Shown here: positions 7,659 to 17,351 of the stretch, piece after piece
Layout of the letters: each line of letters starts with the position of its first letter
Position numbering within the stretch: the stretch's first letter is position 1
Assembly (NCBI GenBank): GCA_002928965.1
Contig: PERU01000006.1
Span: 62,001-126,000 of the forward strand
Length of the DNA: 64,000 nt
Direction: 5' to 3'
Source: Methylomonas sp.
Lineage (GTDB): Bacteria; Pseudomonadota; Gammaproteobacteria; Methylococcales; Methylomonadaceae
Program-made: the position numbers and the translations under genes
The notes under the pieces: generated by a model
What the model saw: only the letters and a program-made list of their open reading frames with translations
What the model was told of the DNA's origin: nothing
The model's database searches: none

Positions 7659-9947
7659 TTATTGATACTGGGGTTTGATCAGGTACTTGAACAGGGTGCT
7701 GATAGTGGCCAGTTCAGTGAAACTGCCGACCTCGACCATGTTGCCATCCGGCCCCAGTAAATAATCACCGACTTCAGAGGCGCCGTTATCCAGGAAGGTG
7801 CCGAAGCGGACATTGGGATGAATCACCAAGTTGCGGTAGTCGGGCCATTCACCGCCGTTGGCATTAATAACGGTTTGAAAGGCGGTACGCATACCTTGAC
7901 CGTCGATAAGATTGCCAAAGGCACCGTAAAACCGATCGATCCACAACAGGTTATGCCAGCTACCACCCGGACCCAATTCAAACCAGCGCAGGTCATCGCC
8001 GTCCATCACTACATACTCGGATACGCCGAGTGCCGAGGCGACTTGTTGTACAAAAGCCCTAGGTAAAGGCAATTGCCGTTCGCTGAACGGCACCCAGGTA
8101 TCCTGATTGCCAATACGGACTTTTTCCTCTCCATTGACCATGATCGGTGTCTGCAGAAAGCTGGCCAGATTACTGTGAATCGGCCACGGTGTTTTGTACC
8201 AGGGCGTGATGTAATCGTAAGCCGGTGTGCTGTAGCCGGGCTGGAAATAACCGATGGGATTCAACAAGGGTTGATAGCCCGGCTTGGTAATCGACGGTCT
8301 GAGTTCCTTCAGTGAAACGCTGCCGGGAAATGCCGAGGGATAATTTAATTGTCCCTGCGGCGAATACAGTTTGATCGCCCCCCAGCGAGTCAATACCTGT
8401 GGTATCAGTTGCCCAGGATCATTGATCCAACGCAGCACGGCTTTTTTCTGTGGCAAATTTGCCGGCACTGTATCTGGCTGATTGGGCGCGGTCAGGTACA
8501 TATTGAATGCCGTTTTGCAGTTACCAAAACCATCCATCTGCACCGAGGCATTGCCCCAGGCCCGATTCCAGCCGTACACCGGCGAATCCGGATGCAAGGG
8601 ATAGGCATTGGAGTTGTTCATCCCTGACACCGAAGTGGCACCGGCTAAGAAAAGGGTTTGGCCCGGCTGCAGCAACACCCAGGCTTGCCAGCCCGAAGCT
8701 TGCACGATCAGACCCACCGAAAAATCCAGATGGCTGACCAGTTTCACCACAAAGCGAAAGGTGGTGATGTACTTGAGGTCAAACACCGCATCGAACTCGA
8801 TGCCAGTTGCCAGCGACACTCCTAAGCTATATTGCAGTTCAAACGGCGGCATCAGTCCTTCACTGAGCCCCGGGTTGTAACTGATCACCGACGGCATGTG
8901 CGAGAAAAACAGTGGCTGCCAGGACATACGGTCATCGCCGTTTTGACCTACCGCAGAACTGCTCACCCATCGATCTTCAGTCCGATACCCGAACGCTAGT
9001 AAAATCACTCGCAACAGAAACTCGCCATCGGAAGGCAAGCCGACTGAGGCTGGGTCCGGTGCAATCAGTGATGAATTACTGGTAAAACCACCATGTTCAA
9101 TCAGGCCTTGTCCATTCGGCGACATCGCATCCCAGGCACTGGGCCACTGGCTCCAAGGCGGTAAATAACCAGGCGATTGATCGTGATGGATACTGCGATA
9201 AAACATCGCGCCTGAATCCAGATGCGTCAGTTCGAACACGGCAGCTATATTGAAATAGCCGGAGCCACTCGACACCTGATAATTTAGCGCCTGGTTCGTA
9301 TTGACTCGAGAAGCAACGGCAGCCGGTATCGGGTGACCGGCAAACTGCACCGACAAATCGACCAGTTTGTTGATCATCAGCGTTAACTGCCCCAGATACT
9401 GACTGCCGGCTGCGCCCAGAAAGCGCAAGGTTCTGCCATACAAATCAAAGTAAGGATCGGATTGCATCTGAACCGGGTCCTGGAGCATCCAGCTCATATT
9501 GCCGTTGGCGCCACCGTAGACCTGATAGTTGAAACTCACTGCTTCGGTGAACAACTCGCGTGGCAACATTGGGCATGGGCGATCAGGTGAGCCCGGACTA
9601 AACACGACCGATAGTTTGGCGGTGGGTGACGGATTGGCATTGGACGTCGAACGGCCAGCCGACGAGCCATCCAATTTTGAGCTGACACGAATCGACATCC
9701 CGATGGGTTGTGGTTCGGTAACCAATCGCTGTTGTTCACAGCTGGCGATCGCGTCGTTGATCTCACTTTCGATCTGAGCTTGGATCTGGTTATCGTAACT
9801 GAGCGCCAGCGGCGTCCGATTGGGATCCACCGTTGGCCAGGTGGCTAGCCACTGATCACAGCGCCGGTTGGCACGAACGGATTGCTCGGCTTTAGCGCGC
9901 GAGCACGCGTAAAACTTCACCGGTATTTTGCTGGCGGTATTGGTCAT
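7659..9947 (-). CDS. very large unknown tail protein directly after the tape measure
   Basis: 762 residues from ATG 9947, one base from the tape-measure stop; an upstream GTG at 9971 would add eight residues. It is aromatic- and proline-rich with long beta sections (PPFELQYSLGVSLATG, FRFVVKLVSHLDFSVGLIVQ) and no obvious catalytic motif or coiled coil. The composition suggests a tail-tip or adhesin structural protein. In lambda the next gene after the tape measure encodes a protein of about 110 residues (gpM), so a protein this size here is unusual. Confidence 0.6.
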   Translation of the reverse strand: MTNTASKIPVKFYACSRAKAEQSVRANRRCDQWLATWPTVDPNRTPLALSYDNQIQAQIESEINDAIASCEQQRLVTEPQPIGMSIRVSSKLDGSSAGRSTSNANPSPTAKLSVVFSPGSPDRPCPMLPRELFTEAVSFNYQVYGGANGNMSWMLQDPVQMQSDPYFDLYGRTLRFLGAAGSQYLGQLTLMINKLVDLSVQFAGHPIPAAVASRVNTNQALNYQVSSGSGYFNIAAVFELTHLDSGAMFYRSIHHDQSPGYLPPWSQWPSAWDAMSPNGQGLIEHGGFTSNSSLIAPDPASVGLPSDGEFLLRVILLAFGYRTEDRWVSSSAVGQNGDDRMSWQPLFFSHMPSVISYNPGLSEGLMPPFELQYSLGVSLATGIEFDAVFDLKYITTFRFVVKLVSHLDFSVGLIVQASGWQAWVLLQPGQTLFLAGATSVSGMNNSNAYPLHPDSPVYGWNRAWGNASVQMDGFGNCKTAFNMYLTAPNQPDTVPANLPQKKAVLRWINDPGQLIPQVLTRWGAIKLYSPQGQLNYPSAFPGSVSLKELRPSITKPGYQPLLNPIGYFQPGYSTPAYDYITPWYKTPWPIHSNLASFLQTPIMVNGEEKVRIGNQDTWVPFSERQLPLPRAFVQQVASALGVSEYVVMDGDDLRWFELGPGGSWHNLLWIDRFYGAFGNLIDGQGMRTAFQTVINANGGEWPDYRNLVIHPNVRFGTFLDNGASEVGDYLLGPDGNMVEVGSFTELATISTLFKYLIKPQYQ

Positions 9948-9948
9948 C

Positions 9949-12942
9949 TCAACTGGCCCTGGAAAGTTCACGTAAGGCTTGCGCCAGTTGCATCGCGGTA
10001 TCGCGTGAGGACTGGACCATGTGACTTTGCTTGCCGATGCTAAAGCGCAGATCGACTACATCGCGTGAATTCGATAACGAAACATTCGATCCGGCGTTCG
10101 ACATCAACACCGATTGGCTGACGGCCTGTGACACCGAGCCACCCAGGGCCAGTTTCGGCATCGGTGGCAGGAAGCCGGCATTAAGCGCGGCGAAAAAGCG
10201 TTCGCCAAATTGCCGAACCGATGCGGCACGAATCACAAACTCACCGCGCGACAACAAAGCCCGAACCGAATCCGAGGTTTCCGTACCCGGGCCGAACACC
10301 TTGCCCGATACCGGGCGAAAGCCATCACCAAAGCCACTGAACCCAGCACTGATCGCTTGCCCACCTTCCGCCAGTTGCTGGATCAATCCACCCTGGGCAT
10401 TGGTATAGACTTTCTGCACATAGATGGTGTGATTGCTGGTCGTCGAGCGCAGTAACTCTGACAGTGCCGATCGATACAAACTCATATCCGGTTGCGGGGT
10501 ATGGGTTGCTGACGTAGGTTCCGATAGTGCCAGTTTGGCGTCCTGCACAAACGACGTCAGTTGAGTGCGCGGTTGTTCGAACGAAATTAGCGCCGGAATT
10601 TCCACGCCGCTGCCGGACAGGGTCGATTTCAAGGACTCAATGTCGGCCAGCACTTTGCTGGTATCCGTCTGCACCTGAGCGACCAGCGTCAGATTGCCGG
10701 CGTCGTCTTTGAGCTTGGCGAGACTGTCTTCAGCGGCTTGGGCATCCGCCTGGATTTTCGCCAGCAACGGTTCGGCTTCAGTGAGTGCTTTTAGGGCATT
10801 TAAACTGGCTTTAGCCGACTCGATGTCGACATTGAGCTGTAGTTTGTCCTGACCCAGCAGTTGCCCGCGCAGTTTGCCGAGTTCCTCTGACACACCTTCC
10901 AGTGCACGTTTGGCTTCATCGGCGCCGGAGCCTGCAGCCGATGCCGCCTGTTTATGCGCATCACCTAGGGCTTTTAGCGCTTGATCGGCAATGCCGGCCG
11001 ATTCCTTGATTTGACCGATGGCGGTAGCCGCTGCCTGTGCATCGGATACCACGGTTTGAGTAATCGCCTTACCACCTTGCTCGACCTGACGGGTCACCGC
11101 CGTGGCTGATCGTTCTGACAACGCTATGGCTTCCTCAGCCAGTTTACGCGCCTGCTCGAAATTACCGGCAGCCAGTGCGGCTTGCGCCTGAGCCTGCTTT
11201 TCATCGATTTGGCGTTGCCGGTCCTGATAGGCTGCCAGGTCATCCATGCCTTTGCGGGCCAGTTCGCGTATGCGATCTTCCACCGACAATTTCAGATCGA
11301 GTCGGGCCTCGTCAGCGGCTTTGGCCGCCGCCAGATGACGTTGTTCTTCGGCAATCAGCCGATCAACGGTGGAACGGTAGGCTGATTCCAGCTGACTGAA
11401 AATGCTGATCCGCGCTTCGGTGGCCTGACGTTCAATCGCTTGCACATCTTGCCCTGCGGCTTTCGCCAAAGCAGTCGCCTGACTAAAGCTCCGTTGCCAG
11501 GCCGATTCCATTTGCCGGCCACCGGCTTCCACGGCCGATAATTTGTCTCGCTCTGCAGACACCACCGATTGTGCCGACTCACGAATTGCCGCCTGTTCCG
11601 AACGCGCCGCATTTTGTGCAGCCAGTTCCTGACGCTTATAGTTGGCCTCGATATCGGCGACGCGCGCATCCCAGACGGCTTTGATGTCAGACGCAACCAG
11701 TTTGTAACCAGCAGACAGTTGTTTGACGGTTTCACTAGCCTTCTTGGTTTCGGTATCCAGGGATTGCTTGATGGCTTCACCCACCTGGGTTGCAGCCCCC
11801 TGAATCGATTTTAAAGCTTCGGCGGTGCCAGGCAATGCTGCACGCAAGCGTTCTGCGGCCTGGGCCGCGAGCCATAGCTGGGTTTTGACCGACAAAGTGC
11901 CGGTGTTGGCCAGTTCGTCCATCGCGGCTGACAACTGCTGCAATTGCTCGCGCTGCAGGTTCAACGCCTCGATGGCCTGATTGGACTCGCGAATATCCTG
12001 GACCATCTGCACGATGCCACGACCCATTTCCCAGACACCGATCGCCAACAACACCGGCAGAAATCGGGTGACGGTCAGTTTGAGCAGGTTGAACGACTCC
12101 AGCAACTTTGCCACCGCAGCCACGCCTTTGCCGGCCAGAATCACCACCAGGCCTTCGCCGATGATGCGCAAAGCGGCCATCAGTTCGTCGCCATGACTCG
12201 ACACCGTGACCAAACCATCGGCCAACGCCTGCAGGGTGGGCAATGCGGCGGCGGTGATTTGCATGACAATGCCATGCAGTGCCTGATTCACGGTATCCAG
12301 GGTATCGTTGAAATTGTCTGCAGCGCTGGCGGTATCGCCGCTGATCTCGATGCCGAGTTCGCGAAACTTACTTTTAAGTTCCTCAATGCCGCTGCGTCCC
12401 TGGTTCAAAAACGGAATCAATTCCAGGCCGCTTTTGCCGAACAGTTTGACTGCCAGCGCCGATTTCTCAGCACCATCCGGCATACTGGCAAAGGCATCGG
12501 CCAGATCCAGCAACACTTGTTCAGTAGGTCGCAATTGACCCGCCGCATCCGTGACCGACACACCCAGTTGGGCGAACAGTGCGACCTGTTCCTTGGAACC
12601 ACCCGCTGCTTCGACCATCGCCACCGACAGCTTCTTGATACCGGTGGCCAGACCTTCCAGTGAAGTACCGGATTCCTCAGCGATGGGTTTTAGTAACGAC
12701 AGCGACTCGACCGATAAACCGGTTTTCTGCCGCATGTCATTGAGGTCATCGGCCAGATCGATCGCGTGCTTGCCGGCGGTAACCAAACCACCCACGGTTA
12801 AAGCCGCACCCAATCCTGCCAGCACGCCATTGACCGACTTGGCAGCGGTCATCAAGCCTTCCAGATTACCTTTCACCGAAGCAAACGCCTGCTTAGTCTG
12901 ATCAATGGCGGTGATCAGAATCTGGGCGCGATCAGAGGGCAT
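9949..12942 (-). CDS. phage tail tape measure protein
   Basis: 997 residues, the longest tail gene. It sets tail length and contributes to DNA ejection. The N-terminal portion has the typical start (QILITAIDQTKQAFASVKGNL), then a hydrophobic stretch near residues 260-310 (VILAGKGVAAVAKLL, RFLPVLLAIGVW). Several hundred residues of Ala/Gln/Glu-rich coiled coil follow (EEQRHLAAAKAADEARLDL). Gene order after the frameshifted chaperone fits siphoviruses. It overlaps the upstream gene by 11 bases. Confidence 0.9.
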   Translation of the reverse strand: MPSDRAQILITAIDQTKQAFASVKGNLEGLMTAAKSVNGVLAGLGAALTVGGLVTAGKHAIDLADDLNDMRQKTGLSVESLSLLKPIAEESGTSLEGLATGIKKLSVAMVEAAGGSKEQVALFAQLGVSVTDAAGQLRPTEQVLLDLADAFASMPDGAEKSALAVKLFGKSGLELIPFLNQGRSGIEELKSKFRELGIEISGDTASAADNFNDTLDTVNQALHGIVMQITAAALPTLQALADGLVTVSSHGDELMAALRIIGEGLVVILAGKGVAAVAKLLESFNLLKLTVTRFLPVLLAIGVWEMGRGIVQMVQDIRESNQAIEALNLQREQLQQLSAAMDELANTGTLSVKTQLWLAAQAAERLRAALPGTAEALKSIQGAATQVGEAIKQSLDTETKKASETVKQLSAGYKLVASDIKAVWDARVADIEANYKRQELAAQNAARSEQAAIRESAQSVVSAERDKLSAVEAGGRQMESAWQRSFSQATALAKAAGQDVQAIERQATEARISIFSQLESAYRSTVDRLIAEEQRHLAAAKAADEARLDLKLSVEDRIRELARKGMDDLAAYQDRQRQIDEKQAQAQAALAAGNFEQARKLAEEAIALSERSATAVTRQVEQGGKAITQTVVSDAQAAATAIGQIKESAGIADQALKALGDAHKQAASAAGSGADEAKRALEGVSEELGKLRGQLLGQDKLQLNVDIESAKASLNALKALTEAEPLLAKIQADAQAAEDSLAKLKDDAGNLTLVAQVQTDTSKVLADIESLKSTLSGSGVEIPALISFEQPRTQLTSFVQDAKLALSEPTSATHTPQPDMSLYRSALSELLRSTTSNHTIYVQKVYTNAQGGLIQQLAEGGQAISAGFSGFGDGFRPVSGKVFGPGTETSDSVRALLSRGEFVIRAASVRQFGERFFAALNAGFLPPMPKLALGGSVSQAVSQSVLMSNAGSNVSLSNSRDVVDLRFSIGKQSHMVQSSRDTAMQLAQALRELSRAS

Positions 12943-13594
12943 CGTGGTTGAGTTGTTCTAAAATTCGGGTAGTAAGTTTGGGTAATTGCGAGCGGACGAT
13001 GCCAGGCAGATCAAAGCGTTTTCTTAACGTCACACTGGGCAGCAATACCGCAATCGGTATGGCTTGACCTTGTTTGATCGACTTGGCTCCGGTGCGTTGG
13101 CGCTCGGCCGACTTGAACCGACGCAAGGCGCTGTTATTGCTCTGGTGGGTTTTGGCCATCAGAATGACCTTGCCATTGCGCTCAATAAAAAAGCCCTGGC
13201 CGCTATCCAGCAGGTTGGCGATGAGCCTGCCGAACTCTTTACGTTTCATGCGCTGATGTTCGGCCAGCAAGGGAATCAACAGTTTCTTGCCGTTGCCGGT
13301 CATTGTGCCGCCCCGCGCATGTATGCCTAACCAGGGAATTTTCGAGCCGATCAACAACGCAGGAAACCGCTCAAGACTTCCGGCATACAACTTCGGCCGC
13401 ATCGATTTGATGAACCCGGCTTTCCGGACTTTGAACACCGACTGCATTTGATTTCGAACCGCTTCGGCGATGTCCTTGCCGGCCGCCTTCATGGCCGTTT
13501 CGACTGACTTACGAATGGCACGGCGTTTTTCCGGTACCCAGCTTTCCAGGCGGCCGGGATCCAATAAACCCGAAGTAGTCAGTGAAAGTTTCAT
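12932..13594 (-). CDS. phage tail protein between chaperone and tape measure (DUF6441-like)
   Basis: About 220 residues from ATG 13594; a TTG six codons earlier is possible and neither has a clear ribosome site. It is basic, with RLESWVPEKRRAIRKSVETAMKAAGKDIAEAVRNQ cut here to its features: a helical N-terminus followed by a compact beta region with KKLLIPLLAEH and GKVILMAK. It resembles minor tail proteins that sit before the tape measure. The DUF6441 assignment is tentative. Confidence 0.55.
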   Translation of the reverse strand: MKLSLTTSGLLDPGRLESWVPEKRRAIRKSVETAMKAAGKDIAEAVRNQMQSVFKVRKAGFIKSMRPKLYAGSLERFPALLIGSKIPWLGIHARGGTMTGNGKKLLIPLLAEHQRMKRKEFGRLIANLLDSGQGFFIERNGKVILMAKTHQSNNSALRRFKSAERQRTGAKSIKQGQAIPIAVLLPSVTLRKRFDLPGIVRSQLPKLTTRILEQLNHDAL

Positions 13595-13627
13595 GCTTAT
13601 ATATAGATACAAGAATCGATAGCATGC

Positions 13628-14226
13628 TTAGTCGAGCAACTTCAGTAATTGCTTGATGTCATCGCGCTCACCACGGAAACTCGTGAGCAACACACTGAAC
13701 TGTGCCGACCAACGCAACCGTTCCTGCCGCTCGATAGCCTCGCTAAACGCCCGAACCTGGCAAAGCGTATAGCTTAGGATGTCGCTATAGCGGTGACCGG
13801 CGCCGATGAGTCGCTGGAGACTATCGGCCCAAGCTTCAGACTGCCGAGTCGTTGACTGACCCGTTGCAACTGCGGCACCACCCGTTGGATAAAAAAATCG
13901 GCATTCACCTCGAAAACCGCTTCGGCAACCTGAATCGCTTCATCCAGCGACAAAGCCGCCAACCATTCCGGCGGACGTCGGCAAGCGATGGCCAAGGCTT
14001 GGATCAAGGCCTCCCCATCTTCTGCCAATATCAACATCCAGTCGGGTTGCGTGGACAAATGCGCGGCGATCGGTTTGACCGCTCGAGCAAAGCCTGGCAG
14101 TTCGCCAATACGCAGCGGCGTGATTTCCAGGGTTTCGCCGCCCAAGGATAAAATTAATGGCTCGGGCGGTAATACCGCAAAGGCTTGACCATCCGTGGCC
14201 ATGGCTTTTTCAATCGTTGTCGTCAT
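13628..14226 (-). CDS. tail assembly chaperone, gpG/gpGT-like with -1 frameshift
   Basis: The zero frame (14226 to 13774) encodes 150 residues, matching small tail chaperones in length and place between tail tube and tape measure. It contains a run of seven Ts on the coding strand (13891-13897) in the phase T-TTT-TTT. A -1 slip there opens a frame with no stop down to 13628. That frame encodes a charged extension (EAWADSLQRLIGAGHRYSD, AIERQERLRWSAQFSVLL, DDIKQLLKLL). In lambda and relatives a -1 slip produces gpGT, which recruits the tape measure to the tube. The slip itself is inferred. Confidence 0.75.
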
Positions 14227-14231
14227 GCGCC

Positions 14232-14987
14232 TTACCCGATTTGGACGATACGGCCAAACTGACCCAGCACCGCATCGAACGGTTTGCTGGCATCCGCCAG
14301 CAGCGAGCCTTCCAGTTCAAACTTGTTGTACTCGGTGGAAATCAGCGCCAATTCCTTCAAGGGATCAAACGCCACCCGATACAATTCAACCAGCACCTTG
14401 GCATTGCCCTGGGCGGTGTTCAAACCCTCCAGTCGCAGATAGCGCTCCGGTAAAGGCTGCGTAAAAATCCCGACTTCCGAGACATCGCCAAAGGCATAGC
14501 TGGCTTTGAAGGGTCCAGTGAATCCTGTGACATCCAGAAATTGCAGCGCACCAAAATCAACATCGGCGGTGTAATGCGTGCCCAGCGTCAATGTGGCCGG
14601 CGTGGCTGCGGAGTCCTTGACCACCAGAGTCGATACTTTGGGATGCGCCAGGAAAAAGCGATCAGCAATAATCGGTGTAGCACCACCCACGGGTTCGTCG
14701 GTCACCGTGCCGCTGGCAGTGGCCACATGGGTACCGTACAAAGCCAGGGCCAGGTTTTCCTGGGTGAACTCTTCGATGGTCAGATTGATGGTCGCCGACT
14801 TGCTTTTGATCATCCGATGATCCAAAGATCGCTGGCCAGATTGCGACTCAAAGTGTTCCAGCACTTCAGTTTTCAGCGCCAATTTCAGATCGGCGACGTT
14901 GCCCGGGCTTCTGACTTCGATCGGCAGGCCATTGGTGTCGCGTTTGCCGAGGTACACCCGGCCTTGGAATGATGCGTAGGTACTCAC
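14232..14987 (-). CDS. major tail (tube) protein
   Basis: 251 residues from GTG 14987, with AGGAGA upstream and the GTG overlapping the previous stop (GTGA). The beta-rich sequence (VYLGKRDTNGLPIEVRSPGNVADLKLAL, cut here to its start) and the section NAKVLVELYRVAF near the C-terminus fit siphovirus tail tube subunits. Gene order (terminator, small gene, tube, G/GT, tape measure) supports the call. Confidence 0.75.
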   Translation of the reverse strand: MSTYASFQGRVYLGKRDTNGLPIEVRSPGNVADLKLALKTEVLEHFESQSGQRSLDHRMIKSKSATINLTIEEFTQENLALALYGTHVATASGTVTDEPVGGATPIIADRFFLAHPKVSTLVVKDSAATPATLTLGTHYTADVDFGALQFLDVTGFTGPFKASYAFGDVSEVGIFTQPLPERYLRLEGLNTAQGNAKVLVELYRVAFDPLKELALISTEYNKFELEGSLLADASKPFDAVLGQFGRIVQIG

Positions 14988-15172
14988 TGATGATTCTCCT
15001 GACGAATAGAGACAACGGTGTTGTCGGGTTTTGATTCGGATTTAGTTGAGGTGCGTTTGGCAACGCCAATACTGATCAGCCAGTTGGCCAGATCGTCATC
15101 TAGTGACAGTACGTCACCAGATTGATAATCTCGGCCGGCATGGCTGTGGTTTTTGATGAGTTCGATTTGCAT
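14984..15172 (-). CDS. small phage protein, unknown
   Basis: 62 residues. MQIELIKNHSHAGRDYQSGD followed by LANWLISIGVAK resembles short proteins encoded near connector genes in many siphoviruses (often listed under DUF7210). The fold is likely a small beta/helix unit. It is coupled to the tail tube gene by a GTGA overlap. Confidence 0.6.
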   Translation of the reverse strand: MQIELIKNHSHAGRDYQSGDVLSLDDDLANWLISIGVAKRTSTKSESKPDNTVVSIRQENHQ

Positions 15173-15175
15173 GGG

Positions 15176-15610
15176 TTATCCTGCTTGAGAAAGATCGGCC
15201 GCCAGGGTGCGGTAGGTGATTTGGTAACGAGCCGGAATGGCAACTACACCGTCGTCGGCATCCTCGCTATCCCATTCGCAGTCCAGTTCCTTGAGTCCCA
15301 GGGCTAGGCCTGTGAAATTGGCATCGCTGAACAAAGCCAGGTGGGCCGATACCAATAACGCATCGGCTACTTGGACGGCGATATCACCACGCGCCAAAGC
15401 CGTCAGGCGAATCACCAGTTCCCGTTCCACCCGATCATTGGGTCGATCGCGAATCGAGTCGGATTCCGGAAACAGCAATAGCGCCGGTGACTGCTCACGC
15501 GTAACCGGCAAAGTTGGCGAACGGATGCAGACACCACCTTTGGCCTGAACGACAGGCATCAGCCGGCTCGTGAGCGACTGCAACAGTTGTTCACGAATCG
15601 ATTGAGTCAC
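15176..15610 (-). CDS. tail terminator / head-tail completion protein
   Basis: 144 residues from GTG 15610. Small alpha/beta protein: IREQLLQSLTSRLMPVV at the start, then alternating strands (ERELVIRLTALA) and an acidic C-terminal section (LDCEWDSEDADDGVV). The layout matches tail-terminator or gpU/gpZ-like proteins that cap the tail tube, and the position after the connector supports this. No specific motif proves it. Confidence 0.6.
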   Translation of the reverse strand: MTQSIREQLLQSLTSRLMPVVQAKGGVCIRSPTLPVTREQSPALLLFPESDSIRDRPNDRVERELVIRLTALARGDIAVQVADALLVSAHLALFSDANFTGLALGLKELDCEWDSEDADDGVVAIPARYQITYRTLAADLSQAG

Positions 15611-15651
15611 TGGGATTTACTAAGTCTTGTTGAATGGAATAGCGGTTCGAT

Positions 15652-15954
15652 TTACAAACGGGTCAGCGTGGCACGCTTCTCCGAGCCATCGCCGAGGGTA
15701 CGAATCTCGCGCACACGGTAGGTCTGACTATTGATGGTCAAGATTTCCCCGGCCACCAGATCAGGTAACCGTTTAACTGGACAGCGGATGGCATAATCGG
15801 CAGACAATGCCAAACCATCCAATACCGCTTCGTCCGGTGACTGGAAATCCACTTTTACGGTGATCGGCGGATCGCCATTACCGGGTGACCAAATAGCATC
15901 AAGCAATATTCCTGCATGCTCGGCCGCTGCATACAAAGATTCGATCCGGTCCAT
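15652..15954 (-). CDS. head-tail connector, lambda gpFII-like
   Basis: 100 residues from ATG 15954, which overlaps the capsid stop (TAATG); the longer frame to 16158 would run inside the capsid gene. Sequence includes PDEAVLDGLALSADYAIRCP and a C-terminal beta hairpin (INSQTYRVREIRTLGDGSE), as in small gpFII-type joining proteins that form the tail attachment ring. Position directly after the capsid matches lambda order. Confidence 0.7.
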   Translation of the reverse strand: MDRIESLYAAAEHAGILLDAIWSPGNGDPPITVKVDFQSPDEAVLDGLALSADYAIRCPVKRLPDLVAGEILTINSQTYRVREIRTLGDGSEKRATLTRL

Positions 15955-16958
15955 TACGCCATGCTCAGTTTGACCAACACACCGGGGCGATGACACATCG
16001 GTAGCGGATTGGACTGGGTATGCAGGTCGGTACCACGATCGAACTTGCGCGGTTCCTGTTTGGCATAGAGCGGTTGGCCCAGAGTATTGGCGGTTTCGTT
16101 GAAGTCGGCCGGCGCAAAGTAGGTGCTGAAAGTCGCTACTGTACCCAGCGGGAAGCAATGCGCTTCGCCCGCAGCAATAAAGCGACGACTGGCACCGTTC
16201 ATATCGGTGGCCTGGCCCCGGTATTCCTCGAAGGTAATGCCGCCGTAAGTAAAACCAGCACGCATGTCATTGATCAACACCGCGCCTTGTTGCCAATAGG
16301 TGTAGGCATCCTTGACCTTGGCGTGATCGGTCAGCGCATCGAAGAACTCCGGCGAACATAGGCAGTGAATCCCAGTCATGAACTCGCCTTTGAGGTTGTC
16401 CTCAATATGACGCAACACATCGGCGCACTTCTTTTTGACGTTGGTATTGGCCACAGCCAGTTCGAAATTTACCGTTTCGGGGGTAATATCGAACTCGTCG
16501 TACAGGTCGTAAATCACGGTGCCATCGGCATCGAGAATCACGCCTTTCAAAGCCCCCATCCGTAAATGTTCCAGTGTGATGGAATGCTTGTTGCGCATGG
16601 TATCCAGGTGACCGGCCATGACATTGGCGATGCTTTCCATCTCGGTTTCCGAGCCGAAGGTGCGAATGCCCTGGACTTCTTCCGGTAACACCACATCGTC
16701 ATGCGGAATGTGCGGAATCACAAACGAGCGCACTTTGCGTTTGCCTCGGGTGCCGACGGTGCCGGGAGAACCGGGCGGCAAAGCCGGCAATAAATTCAGC
16801 ACGCCGTTTTGCTCCTCGACAATGATCTGCCGGGTACGCACCGGCTTTTCTGGAAACAAGTTCAGCGACGCGGTGCGGCCATAACGGTTCGGAATGATGT
16901 TGATGGCCGCCGTCAGGGCCGCCATGGTAAATGCGGGATTGTGAAACGGATTGTTCAT
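15954..16958 (-). CDS. major capsid protein (lambda gpE / HK97 fold family)
   Basis: 334 residues, close to lambda gpE in size. Recognisable features are NIIPNRYGRTASLNLF near the N-terminus, the conserved FVIPHIPHDDVVLPEEVQG section, and GTVIYDLYDEF with GITFEEYRGQATDMNG later. It assembles the icosahedral head. It follows the decoration protein and precedes the connector, exactly as in lambdoid head cassettes. Confidence 0.93.
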   Translation of the reverse strand: MNNPFHNPAFTMAALTAAINIIPNRYGRTASLNLFPEKPVRTRQIIVEEQNGVLNLLPALPPGSPGTVGTRGKRKVRSFVIPHIPHDDVVLPEEVQGIRTFGSETEMESIANVMAGHLDTMRNKHSITLEHLRMGALKGVILDADGTVIYDLYDEFDITPETVNFELAVANTNVKKKCADVLRHIEDNLKGEFMTGIHCLCSPEFFDALTDHAKVKDAYTYWQQGAVLINDMRAGFTYGGITFEEYRGQATDMNGASRRFIAAGEAHCFPLGTVATFSTYFAPADFNETANTLGQPLYAKQEPRKFDRGTDLHTQSNPLPMCHRPGVLVKLSMA

Positions 16959-16967
16959 GGAGATTCC

Positions 16968-17348
16968 TTACGCAGATTGGCGAATGAGGATGCCGCGACC
17001 TTCGAGTGTGGCGATGGCGGCGAGTTTTTCTGGGGCGGTGATGCCGGCAGGCCACACCACGGCGTGACTGGCGACAATGCCGTGCCGCGCCAACATCAAG
17101 GCAGTTTCGATATCAATCAACGCTGCATCGACCGGCTGTAGCAAAATCCCGGCAGGTGTTTCCGTGCCATCGGTTGCAGCCGGATCAAAGCGTTTGATTT
17201 TTCCGGTCGCGGTGACTCTTCCGACGACGGCACCGAGTTCCAGTACCTGGCCAGCAGCGACCGTGACTTGTTCACGAGAGAAAAACAGGCAATCTTCTTC
17301 GTATTTCAGAAGATCGCCGAGATTGAGCGGTTCTTGAATGGCGGCCAT
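16968..17348 (-). CDS. head decoration protein (lambda gpD-like)
   Basis: 126 residues with the gpD-family pattern: VTVAAGQVLELGAVVGRVT, then PAGILLQPVDA and ALMLARHGIVASHAVVW. It stabilises the expanded capsid. It lies between the protease/scaffold and the capsid gene, as in lambda. Confidence 0.88.
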   Translation of the reverse strand: MAAIQEPLNLGDLLKYEEDCLFFSREQVTVAAGQVLELGAVVGRVTATGKIKRFDPAATDGTETPAGILLQPVDAALIDIETALMLARHGIVASHAVVWPAGITAPEKLAAIATLEGRGILIRQSA

Positions 17349-17351
17349 GAT

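Noticed and set aside
11944-12663. Open frame of 239 codons on the plus strand
   Set aside because: Antisense to the tape measure gene; Gln/His-rich artefact of the coiled-coil codons.
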